NCBI GenBank assembly: GCA_963971285.1
Contig: OZ020262.1
Location: 7,801,745-7,865,744 of the forward strand
DNA length: 64,000 nt
Reading direction: 5' to 3'
Source: Astropecten irregularis
Lineage: Eukaryota > Echinodermata > Asteroidea > Paxillosida > Astropectinidae
Shown: positions 54,598 to 64,000 of the stretch, piece by piece
Layout: each line of letters begins with the position of its first letter
How positions within the stretch are numbered: the stretch's first letter is position 1
Program-made: the position numbers and the translations under genes
The notes under the pieces: generated by a model
Database searches by the model: none
Told to the model about the DNA's origin: nothing
What the model saw: the letters and a program-made list of their open reading frames with translations, nothing else

Positions 54598-57500
54598 GAT
54601 AAATAAGTGTTGTTCATCTACACCTTGGTTCTGTGTTTGCCGGTCAGCTTCGTTAAAGATTACAAACATGCTCTTTCTTATTCAGCGAGAACCAAGAAAA
54701 TCGGTTGATGGCGTCCTGAGTTGTACGTATAAAACCACGCTGGGATGTTGCATTATTTCTGCCCCAAAATCGAATTTGCACGGTAGCAATGTGGAACCGA
54801 ACATTAACAGTTCAAAACTGACGGTTACATCGTTGAAGTCACAAAAATCCATATATGTGTCATTTGGAGCATGGGGAAATAAAACAAATGTTTGGAAGGA
54901 CGCTCAAATGACTCAACTAACTTTAATATGGACATGCATGTTAATGCCCTTTTCAATTCCCTTTTTGATGCGGCGACATAGATCTAATCACAGAGCAAAC
55001 AAGGAATGGTCCACAGGACACGTCTTTATTTCTCGATGGGTCATTTTAATGCATGTATCTGTAAACCTTGGGCAATGACGCGTAAAAATGAAGAAAAAAC
55101 GGGACATCATGGAGATAGGATGTGTCGGCCTCCATTATGGGGACATATACACCCGCATAATGATAAAACTTTCCATCCCAGATCAAAATCCCCGATAAAA
55201 TTCAGCGCCCAGTGTTAGCTGGACCTCTCTTCCTTCCTCCATGGGTGGACGTGTATGGTGCAGTCAAAATAATTCATGGGCTTAGCTATATAGCTATTAC
55301 ATTATACATGAAAACAGCACACAGTGTGACAGCAAGCGTATGTTCCAACACAAAGGTGTATTTTCCCCAACTTCCCATCTTCTCCCTAGATACAGTGAAT
55401 AACCACTGACCAATCAAAATAACTCCCAAGTTTATGACTGGCTACTTGCGTAACAATAAACAATCCGGCACTGCGCATTGTACGTACGGTGTTTTGAATT
55501 GCATAAAATAATCCCCTTTTCAATGCGTCGTCGTCAGCCTGAGAGAGGCCTATGCCATGCATGAGCGCGGCGACGTAGATCTAATCACAGAGCAAGCAAG
55601 GACTGGTCCACATGACGCGTCTTTATTTCTCGATGGGTCAACTGACTATAGAAAAACCAGGAAAAACCAGCAATCGCAGCATTGCCAGGTCTTGCCTATA
55701 GTACAGAAGAATGACCTTGTGTGTGCAGCGCTCAGTGTATTGGGAGCTGAAGAATTTCGCCGTGTACAACCGGGCAGGCCTGACTTGATGAACCATCGAA
55801 CTATGGATGAATAAATCTGTTCCTTGCTCCACCAAAACCGCAACAAGATACAAACCAAAGATTATAGACTATACAGATGTTATAATGGAGGCACTTAAAG
55901 CCCTCTTGGAATACAATTAAGATTAAAGTACCAGAAGTGGACAACTTAAACCACACAATAGCCTGCTCTACAAGTTACAACCTGACGAAGTTGGAGAAGC
56001 ATGGAGAAATAAGACACAGCGGGGAGCTACACAATAGAGGCTCGTGGACTGCGGCTGGAGCCTGAGCAAAGAGAATCATTTCCCGCGGGCGATTGGCATG
56101 GCCCCCCGCAATCTACAACAAGTGTGAGCCTTGCGAATCGGGACATTTTCAAGAAACATGGTAAATTATGCATTCTTCCATGGCAAGAGATTAGAGGTAA
56201 GTCCTTTGACAAGGACATGTTTGTTTCACCATTTTGATCTGCCGTCGATGTCTAACGAGTTACATGTGAATACAAGTAATAAACCGTTGCAAACTGCTCG
56301 TCAGCCAAAATTACCTTAAACTATATACCAAAATGCTTGGAGTTGGGAGGGCCTGACGCGTTTCGATCCTAGCAAGATCTTTATCGAAGGTTAAATGACA
56401 TTGGAGTTGCCGAGTTGGACGTACATGAACATGCAAGTATATAAAAGATGCACATGAATGGATAAAAACAGGGGCCCAGGTACGTGTTGAGGGTGGGGTA
56501 GGTACCATATGGAGGTACCTCCATTAATATACTAGGTAAGAGGGGTCAGATATGCAAGATCAAAGTTACACCACGTCTTATTCCGTGTCGAGCCACTTGA
56601 CAAACGTCCCATGGTAAACCATTGGCTAGTGTCTCTGTGTAATAATAATTTCTTGTCACAATGTGACTCACATTCAGTTGAAGCATGGAGGAAAGAACAC
56701 AATTGAAGGTTATAGATGAATTATTTTATTTTTAGTCAATCCGACCTAAGATGGATTGGAAAGTACTTAGTATGCTTTCTAAGAATCTGTACGTGATCCT
56801 GCTACGGTTATGATCTTGTGACTTGCCCATTAAAAGAGATTCATAGACCCGAAATCTGCAATTTATACACTTGTACTTAGGAAAAGGTCATCCAACTCCA
56901 CCCCGTGTCCATCTAAATTTATCTTGCGCGCCGCTTTTAAGTTTTATTGAAATCGGTAATTCCCACCATTATTAATAAAACTTCAGTAATGCGGTATACA
57001 CTGCATAAGTAATAATAATCAAAACAACCATGGATGTAGAAATCGGAAACTAACTACAAACCATACGATTCTTCTGCAACATCCGTACATAATGCATTAT
57101 AGATGTTATGAACAGTGTAAGGGATCAAAACTTCAGGAACCTCCATGTCCTAACTGAACATTTTATATTATTTACATGTATACACTGTACATGTCTTCCA
57201 GACCATTATTTTGGTTGAGAAGCAGTTTGCAACAGTTTCTTACAAGTACTTGTCTCACGAAAAGAAATACATGAACATTCCAGTATGTATAGGGTTAGCC
57301 GTGCCGTGGAATATCCATGCTGTACACTTGACAGTCTTGTGTGATAAGCTTCATAGCTCCATAATAATAAGCTAGCTCCCCACAATATCTGTACTGAGCT
57401 GAAAACAAATCTGGGGTCCACTGACCGTGTGCCCTGTCACACTGGTCTTGTGTTTGTTAAGGCTCTTTGTGGTGACCACATATAAACGCACTTCGTAGCA

Positions 57501-57625
57501 AGGTAAACTTGAGTGGTGATCCTTATCAGCCGGGCAAGGTTGCTACACCACGCGTTGTAATAGAAACCCCAGGCCTGTCAGTTCGGAAGAACGCTTCGCG
57601 ATTTTACATGCCGATGATGCCACCA

Positions 57626-58373
57626 TTGGGTTAGGTTTAGGGTTACGGTTAAAAACATTAAATATGGATGCAACACGATTTTACGTGTCATTCTTGGGTT
57701 AGGGTTACGTTTAGGGTTATGGTTAATTAAAAAATATGGATGCATCACGATTTTGCGAGTCATCATTGGGTTAGGATTAGGATTAGGTTTAGGGTTAGAG
57801 TTGATTAAAACATATGGAACGCTTCAAGATTTTGCGCGTCATCTTGGGTAAGGATTAGGGTTAGGGTTAATTACAAAAAATACTGTATGGAACGCTTCAC
57901 GATTTTGCGTGTCATCCTTTGGTTAGGATTAGGATTAGGGTTAGGATTATGGTTAGAGTTGATTAAAACATATGGAACGCTTAAAGATTGTGCGTGTCAT
58001 CTTTGGGTTAGGATTGAAGTTAGGGTTAGGGTTAATTTAAAAATATGGAACGCATCACGATTTGGCGTGTCATCCTTGGGTTAGGGTTAGGGTTAAACGC
58101 ATCACGATTTTGCGTGTCATCCTTGGGTTAGGATCAGTGTTAGGGTTAGGGTTGATTAAAAAATATGGAACGCATCACAATTTTGCGTGCCATCCTTTGG
58201 TTAGGGTTAGGGTTAAACGCATCACGATTTTGCGTGTCATCCTTGGGTTAGGATTAGGGTTGGGGTTCATTAAAAAATATGGAACACATCACAATTTTGC
58301 GTGCCATCCTTGGGTTAGGATTAATAGGGTTATGATAAGGGTTAGGGTTAGAGTTAGAGTTAATTAAAAATAT
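57626..58373 (+). repeat. Telomere-like compound minisatellite, array 1
   Basis: Runs of GGGTTAGGGTTAGGGTTA alternate with a roughly 45-bp spacer containing ATCACGATTTTGCGTGTCAT and TTAATTAAAAAATATGGAACG, with about ten units of varying length. TTAGGG is the echinoderm and vertebrate telomere unit, but here it is interspersed and degenerate. The array is cut at 58374 by transposon E and resumes at 59783. Confidence 0.9.
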
Positions 58374-58940
58374 GGGTTGGGCGGTTTCCAATTTTGCCTA
58401 TATACCGGTATACCGGCTCCAAGAAAAAAACCCGCGGTATTCGGTATTACCGACAACTTCTAAAAGCACAAATTACGTCATCTTATATCGTGATCGGACA
58501 CCCACAGGAATGTTAATAGTGTGTCATACATCGTGAGTGGTTCAGCCGCTAGTTTTCTTGGCAATCTCAAGATTTAAAAATTTTACAAAATGTTTTTATT
58601 GGCAAGAATTTAATTTAATAGCTTTGAAACAACATCGTTCAACCACGAATAACTTTTTTTTTATCGCCCGACGTCGCACCCAGGGGATCGTGTTTATTCT
58701 TTTTATTATAATCGAAATTTAGGAACAGTTTCGGAGCCGCGGTGACAATTTTCCTACCTTCCGTTTGCATTTATTTACTTCTCGAGCCAGGTATATTCCA
58801 TGGAAATAAGACTCCAAATCTAAGAGGAAGTCAAGTGTCTGCATTTTTATCGGCAAAAATGGGCTGGGTCGCAGATTCGTTGACATAAAGTTAAGCCAAA
58901 TATACTTCCAGTCTGCACAAAATGCACACATGCATCAACC

Positions 58941-59189
58941 CACTGATCTATACAAACTTGATAGGTCGCGGGTGCAGTGATTAGACGGCGAGCTGTGAAG
59001 TCACCAGCGGCCATGTTAGGATATTCAGCACAATACTCATTACACTGCATGACTGCACAGCATGCAGTGCAGCAATTCACTGTATAGGCCGGCTGCCGGG
59101 CCTGCCAATGTATTGAATATCCCAAAATGGCCGCACGGATGCTTCACCTGCAGAGCAGCTTCACCTATCCAGTTTGTATAGATCAGTGG
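58941..59189. mobile_element. hAT-like MITE nested in E
   Basis: Inverted ends CACTGATCTATACAAACT and its complement, flanked by an 8-bp duplication CATCAACC (58933-58940, 59190-59197). The same family occurs at 18503-18705. Confidence 0.88.
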
Positions 59190-59207
59190 CATCAACCACG
59201 AAAGATA

Positions 59208-59297
59208 TACACGGGTTTACACTTCGGCAGTTTTGATCGCGACTTCAAAACGAGGCACTATCACGCATGCGCTTTTTTGGAAGTGTAAACCCGTGTA
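59208..59297. mobile_element. Palindromic MITE (CACGGGTTTACACTT), copy 3
   Basis: TACACGGGTTTACACTTC and GAAGTGTAAACCCGTGTA are inverted. It is directly joined to another copy. Confidence 0.8.
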
Positions 59298-59365
59298 TAC
59301 ACGGGTTTACACTTCTCAATCTAAGATCAAAATCTAAGATGGCCGCCATGGTGTAAACCCGTGTA
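59298..59365. mobile_element. Palindromic MITE (CACGGGTTTACACTT), copy 4, short
   Basis: It has the same ends as its neighbour with a different, shorter centre (AAGATGGCCGCCATGG). Confidence 0.75.
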
Positions 59366-59782
59366 TTTACTTTGCTTTCCTTGGTTGGTGCCCGACAATA
59401 TACCACATAGATTGGCAACCCATTACATGGGACCAGCTATTTGCCTGACAACGTGCAAACTTCCCAGCGGCAAGTTCAGCTGTCACAAAATGCAGTGACC
59501 ACCAATAACAGCGATCGTGAGAGCCAACCGAGCATTATTACTTGGACCATGCTTGGACGAAGCTTTTATAATTATGAAAGGGTCACCAACCTTTTTCCCA
59601 GGAATAAATTCACGCACACCCTATTAAGTATTATGTCTGCAACTCATGGACTGTCTCAAGCTGTGTCTACACATCGTCTACACATAATTGACATGTCTTT
59701 TGTTAAGCTGGGTTCAGATTTTTGGGTCAAGAAACCCGAAACCACAAACTTTTTGTTGTCGGCAAACACAAAGGGATCTCTC

Positions 59783-60178
59783 AGGGTTAGGGTTAATTAA
59801 AAAAATATCATACGCTTCACAATTGTGCATGTCATCCTTGGGTTAGGTGATTAGTGTTATGTTTAGGGTAAGGGCTAGGGTTAGAGTTAGGGTTAGGGTT
59901 AATTAAAACAAATATGAAACGCTTCACGATTTTGCGTGTCATCCTTGTTTTAGGATTAGGGTAAGGGTAATTAAAAAAATATGGAACACAATACGATTTT
60001 GCGTGCCATCCTTAGCTTAGGATTAGGGTTAGGGTTAGGGCGAATTAAAAAATAATATCGAACGTATCACGATTTTGCGTGTCATTATTAGAACCTATAG
60101 GGTTAGGGTTAACCCAAGTTAACGCTTCACGAATTTGCGTTTCATCATTGGGTTAGGATTAGGGTTACGGTTAATTAA
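59783..60178 (+). repeat. Telomere-like compound minisatellite, array 2
   Basis: Continues array 1 beyond transposon E with the same TTAGGG runs and ATCACGATTTTGCGTG spacer. Confidence 0.9.
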
Positions 60179-60512
60179 ACACTGAGAATCGGACTTTGAG
60201 AATCGGTCTTCGTTTCAGCAGCGCGTGCGCATGCGCGCTGTTGACATACGGATGCATTTAAGTGAAGGAGGCGGCAAAATCACGTGAACACGATTGCGTG
60301 AACATTAAATTAGCTGCTCATTTGCCGTAAATTACCGGGAAAACCTATGCAGGGATTACGAAATACTGTATGTGGACAAAACTTTCCATCCCAGATCAAA
60401 ATCCCCGATAAAATTCAGCGCCGAATGTTAGCTGAATGTGTAGGTGCAGTCAAAATAATTCATGCATGGGCTTTGCTTTAATCTTTTCCGTCCTCCATGC
60501 TATTACATTATA

Positions 60513-60997
60513 AAGGGTGCATAAAAAATAACTTCCGTTGATGTTGACGCCTAATCGGTGTGGGGTGATATGAGTAGTCAGGGTGTTTAGGGCACATCTT
60601 AAGCTGCATTTTGATGCCCTACTTGATGCCAAGGACTCAACACAGTTCAATCACACAGCATTATTTGTCAAAAGGTACACAACCAAAAGTTGCACTTATA
60701 GGTATAGAGGTTGAAATAACCATGCGCTGTATTGCATAGGGCGATATTGTTTGGGTCTACAATGGGTTGTGCACAGCTACACACTGTATACCTAAAAAGT
60801 GCAACTTATGGTTTTGTACCTTTTGAAAAACAATGATGTGTGCATTGAACAGTGTTGAGTCATTGACATCAAGTAGGATATCAAAATGCAGCTTAAGATG
60901 TGCCCTAAACACCCAGACTACTCATATCACCCCAAACCGATTAGATTTAGAGGGGTCGGGCGTCAAAATCAACGGAAGTTACTTTTTGTGCACTCTT
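60513..60997. mobile_element. Long palindromic TA-flanked element
   Basis: The two arms, about 200 bp each (AAGGGTGCATAAAAAATAAC and complement), are inverted around a short centre. Unit R copy 1 near 55290-55315 gives the empty site (ATTATACATGAAAAC), showing a TA duplication as in Tc1/mariner-like elements. Confidence 0.85.
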
Positions 60998-61974
60998 TAC
61001 ATGAAAACAGCACACGGTACTGTGACTTCCCATCTTCTCCCTAGATACAGTGAGCAACCACTGACCCAATTATAAGAACTTTCAAGTTTATGACTGACCA
61101 CTTGCGTAACAATAAACAATCCGGCACTGCGCATTGTACGTACGGTGTATTGAATGGCATAAAATAATCCCCTTTTCAATACGTCAGCATGGTCAGCCTC
61201 AGATATGCCAGCGCAACGAAGATCTAATCACAGAGCAAGCAAGGACTGACTGGTCCACAAGACGCGTCTTTATTTCTCGATGGGTCAACCATGAGTCAAC
61301 AGACTGCCAGGTAAACTCTTCCAGGAAAAACCAGTAACCACAGCATATCGCCAGGTCTTGCCTATAGTACAGAAGAATGACCTTGTTGTGTGCAGCGCTT
61401 AGTGTATTGGGAGCTGAAGAATTCCGCCGTGTACAACCGGGCAGGCCTGACTTGATGAACCATAATCAAACTATGGAGGAAAAAATCTTTTCTTTGCTCC
61501 ACCAAAACCGCAGCAAGATACAGACCAAAGATTATAGCCTGCATATGTCATAATGGAGTCACTTAAAGCCCTCTTGAAAGTACCAGAAGTGGACAACTTA
61601 ACCCACCGAATAGCCTGCTCTACAAGTTACAACCTGACGAAGTTGGAGAAGCAGACACGATGGAGCTACACAATAGAGACTCCTGGACTGCAGCGGCTGG
61701 AGCCTGAGCAAAAAGAGTCATTTCCCGCGGGCGATTGGCCCAGCAAGCTACAGCTTGGAGTGAATAATGACTGAGCATTGCGAATCGGGACATTTTCAAG
61801 AGACATGATAAATTATGCCTTCTTCCATGGCAAGAGATTCGAGGTAAGTCCTTTGACAAGGACATGTTTGTTTCACCATTTTGATCTGCCGTCCATGTCT
61901 AACGAGTTACATGTGAACACAAGTAATAAACTGCTGCAAACTGCTCATCAGCCAAAATGCTTTGGGAAGGCCTG

Positions 61975-62035
61975 GTGCGTTTCGATCCTAGCACTAGTAC
62001 TACTAGTAGCAGGATCTTTATCGAAGGCTAATGAC
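61975..62035 (-). other. Hammerhead-like motif in unit R copy 2 (minus strand)
   Basis: On the minus strand CGATAAAGATCCTGCTA leads, after a short inserted loop, to CTAGGATCGAAACGC. The GATCC/GGATC stem followed by GAAA is kept; the CUGAUGA box is degenerate. Copy 1 has the compact version at about 56358-56392. Confidence 0.3.
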
Positions 62036-62856
62036 ACTGGACATGAACATGCAAGTAAAATTATGCCCATGAATGGATGGAAAACAGGGGCCCAGGTACG
62101 TGTGGAGGGTGGGGTAGGTATACCATGGAGGTACCTCCATGATATAGGCCTATTAGGTATTAAAGAGGGGTCAGATTATAGGCAATGAGATCAAAGTTAA
62201 TGTCTTTAATATTCCGTGTTGAGCCACCCCATATCAAACGTCCCATGGCAAACCATTGGCTAGTGTCTCTGTGTAATAATTTCTTGTCACAATGTGACTC
62301 GCATTCAGTAGAAGCATGGAGGAAAGAACCAATTCATTTTTATTTTTAGTCGGTCCGACCTGAGATGGATTGGAAAGTACTTAGTATGCTTTCTGAGAAT
62401 CCGTACGTAATCCTGTTACGGTCTTCCAGACCATTATTTTGGTTGAGGAGCAGTTTGTAACAGTTTATTACAAGTACTTGTGTGACGAAAAAAAATGCAT
62501 GACTTTCCAATAAAAGGGTTGGCCGCGTCGTGGAATATCCATGCTGTACACTTCAGTTATTATAAGCTAGCTCCCCACAATATTTGTACTGAGATGAAAA
62601 CAAATCTAGGGTCCACTGGCCATGCCTGCACTAAGATCTTAACAGTCCAGCCCTGTCACACTGGTCCTCCCTAGTGGTGTTTGTTTAGGCTCTTTGTGGC
62701 GACCACTTCACGCACTTTGTTGCAAGGTAAACTTGACTGATGATCCCTATCAGCCGGGCAAGTTGGCTATAGACAGACATCACGCGTTGTAATTAGAGCT
62801 TTTTGAGAAAAACCAGGCCTGGCAGTTCGGAAGAACGCTTCACGATTTTACATGCC

Positions 62857-63540
62857 ATCATTGGGTTAGGTTTAGGTTTAGGGTTAGGGTTTCAAAAATA
62901 TGAAAAACAAAAATAATGTGGATGCATCACGATTTTGCGTGTTATTCTTGGGTTAGGGTTAGTGTTAGGGTTATGGTTAATAAAAAAAATATGGAACGCT
63001 TCACGATTGTGTGTGCTATTCTTGGGTTAGGAACAGGATTAGGGTAAGGATTAGGGTTAGGGTTAGGGTTAGGGTTAATTAAAAAATGTGGAATGCTTCA
63101 CGATTGTGCATGTCCTCATTGGGTTAGGATTAGGTTTATGATTAGAGTTAGGGTTAATTAAAAAAAATGGAACGCATAACGATTTTGCGTGTCATCCTTG
63201 GGTTAGAACGTATTACGATTTTGCTTGTCATTATTAGGGCCTATAGGGTTAGAGTTAGGGTTAACCCAAACTAACACTTCACGATTTTGCGTGTCTTCCT
63301 TGGTTAGGGTTAGGGTTAGGGTTACTTAAAAATTTGAAAAATATTGAACACATCGCGATTTTGCCTGTCATTCTTGGGTTAGGATTAGGGTTGGGGTTAC
63401 ACTTCACGATTTTGCGTGTCATCCTTGGGTTAGAGTTACCGTTGGTTACTTTGAGGGTTAGGGTAACGGTTAACGCTATGGTTTGAGTTAGGGTTAGGGT
63501 TAGAGTTAGGGTAAGGGTTTGAGTTAGGGTTAGGGTTCGT
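62857..63540 (+). repeat. Telomere-like compound minisatellite, array 3
   Basis: It follows unit R copy 2 exactly as array 1 follows copy 1. TTAGGG runs plus TTCACGATTTTGCGTGTCAT spacers recur irregularly, ending in a more continuous GGGTTAGGGTTAG tract near 63485-63538. Confidence 0.9.
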
Positions 63541-63544
63541 CCTG

Positions 63545-64000
63545 TCCTCTCTCCCCTAAATTTGTGCTGTTTTTTGACATCGAAAATTCCCACCATTATG
63601 AACAAAACTCAACCAATACTGTATGCACTCAACCATTGGTGATTGAAAAAGAAAACTATCAACGAACTCCAAGTATTCTGCAACAATGCATGGGATAAGG
63701 ACTGATGAACAGTGCAAGGATCGAGCCTGTGCTAAATGAGCATTTTATATATAAACTGTACATGTATCCCAGGCAATTATTTTGGTTGAGGAGCAGTTTG
63801 CAACAGATTACGCGGGCTATAACGTATACTACGGTACTTGTGACGAAAAGTAATAGGGCCTACATCTACGTGTACATGTACATTCCATCAATGGGTTAGC
63901 TGTGCCGTGGAATATCCATGCTGTACATCATCATGTACACTTGATTGGCTCATTAGCTAGCATTGCTCAATGCATGTAGCTGAACTGAGCTGAAAGACAA
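63545..64000. repeat. Unit R, partial third copy running off the window
   Basis: From AATTCCCACCATTAT it matches copy 1 from about 56960 onward (CTGCAACA, ATTATTTTGGTTGAGGAGCA, GCTGTGCCGTGGAATATCCA). It starts mid-unit. Confidence 0.7.

Larger units (their letters stand above)
53623..57600. repeat. Large repeat unit R, copy 1
   Basis: 53640-53785 and 55150-57600 are collinear with 60240-62855. A segment at 53790-55140 has no counterpart there and includes an 88-bp duplication, a TTAA MITE and a partial R copy (54960-55040, shared GATCTAATCACAGAGCAA). Short frames (for example 55557-55814) match nothing known. On the minus strand near 56350-56395 is a hammerhead-like stem (GATC, AAGATC, then GAAACGCG). 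Function and family are unknown; a retroelement origin is possible. Confidence 0.7.
58374..59782 (-). mobile_element. Transposon E, minus-strand copy inside the telomere-like array
   Basis: It is the reverse-orientation counterpart of 38712-41937, from GGGCGGTTTCCAATTTTG to CAAAGGGATCTC. It lacks the F and GTAATACC-flanked guests but carries its own: a hAT-like MITE (58941-59189) and two palindromes (59208-59365). The far end is truncated. Confidence 0.75.
60185..62856. repeat. Large repeat unit R, copy 2
   Basis: Collinear with unit R copy 1: start near GAGAATCGGTCTTCG, middle ACAGTGAGCAACCACTGAC, end CAGTTCGGAAGAACGCTTC. It lacks about 375 bp present in copy 1 (56820-57195) and has a 485-bp insertion at 60513. 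Frames such as 61553-61774 match no family I know. Confidence 0.75.

Noticed and set aside
54563-55078. 171-codon open frame
   Set aside because: It begins in the end of a TTAA MITE and runs into a unit R fragment. No domain, no splice structure.
55557-55814. Gene in unit R
   Set aside because: The corresponding region in copy 2 does not keep the frame, and no known domain is visible. Left as repeat content.
58062-58367. Open frames through the telomere-like arrays
   Set aside because: The repetitive RVRVRVN and LTLTLT peptides are translations of TTAGGG repeats, not proteins.
57626-63540. True chromosome end
   Set aside because: TTAGGG runs are short, degenerate and interspersed with spacer, and sequence continues on both sides. 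Interstitial or subtelomeric at most.

Overview
The window looks like nuclear DNA of a marine deuterostome, most likely an echinoderm or another ambulacrarian. It has intron-rich genes, a single-exon rhodopsin-class GPCR of the kind expanded in echinoderms, animal-type laccases, a vertebrate/echinoderm-type telomere motif (TTAGGG), and very many small non-autonomous DNA transposons. The species assignment is inference. There is no bacterial or plasmid architecture and no CRISPR array.

Layout. 1-6.9 kb is gene-free and holds a decayed fragment of a GPCR gene (about 1765-2228), tRNA-like SINE pieces, TTAA-flanked MITEs and a Penelope-like 3' remnant. 7235-8182 (minus) is an intact intronless GPCR whose 3' flank carries a 136-bp tandem duplication. 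8.2-17.9 kb is gene-free and repeat-rich, including a 1-kb Helitron-like element at about 12.2-13.25 kb. 17.98-26.9 kb and 30.7-44.8 kb are two tandem copies of one segmental duplication. Each carries a seven-exon secreted laccase-like multicopper oxidase on the plus strand, with exons 19915-25473 in copy A and 32352-43481 in copy B. Copy B has expanded by transposon insertion, and one 576-bp element sits inside its exon 5. 47276-50892 is a four-exon CYP2-clan cytochrome P450. Its start codon abuts a 48-bp minisatellite, which in turn follows a 1.2-kb inverted-repeat transposon. From about 53.6 kb to the right edge lies a complex repeat domain: about 2.5-kb units alternate with telomere-like (TTAGGG) minisatellite arrays, with further transposons nested inside.

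Genes together. The two laccases share motifs, intron phases and long stretches of near-identical coding sequence. They are a recent local duplication, probably with gene conversion. The laccases and the P450 are oxidative enzymes, but nothing in the sequence ties them into one pathway. The GPCR is a separate membrane receptor gene.

Most distinctive observations: (i) the exon-5 transposon in laccase B, next to a phase-compatible upstream donor site that could bypass it; (ii) exon-restricted similarity between the laccases; (iii) the compound telomere-like arrays; (iv) several nested transposon insertions whose target sites can be read directly from uninterrupted copies in this same window; (v) recurrent hammerhead-like motifs at retroelement-like ends.
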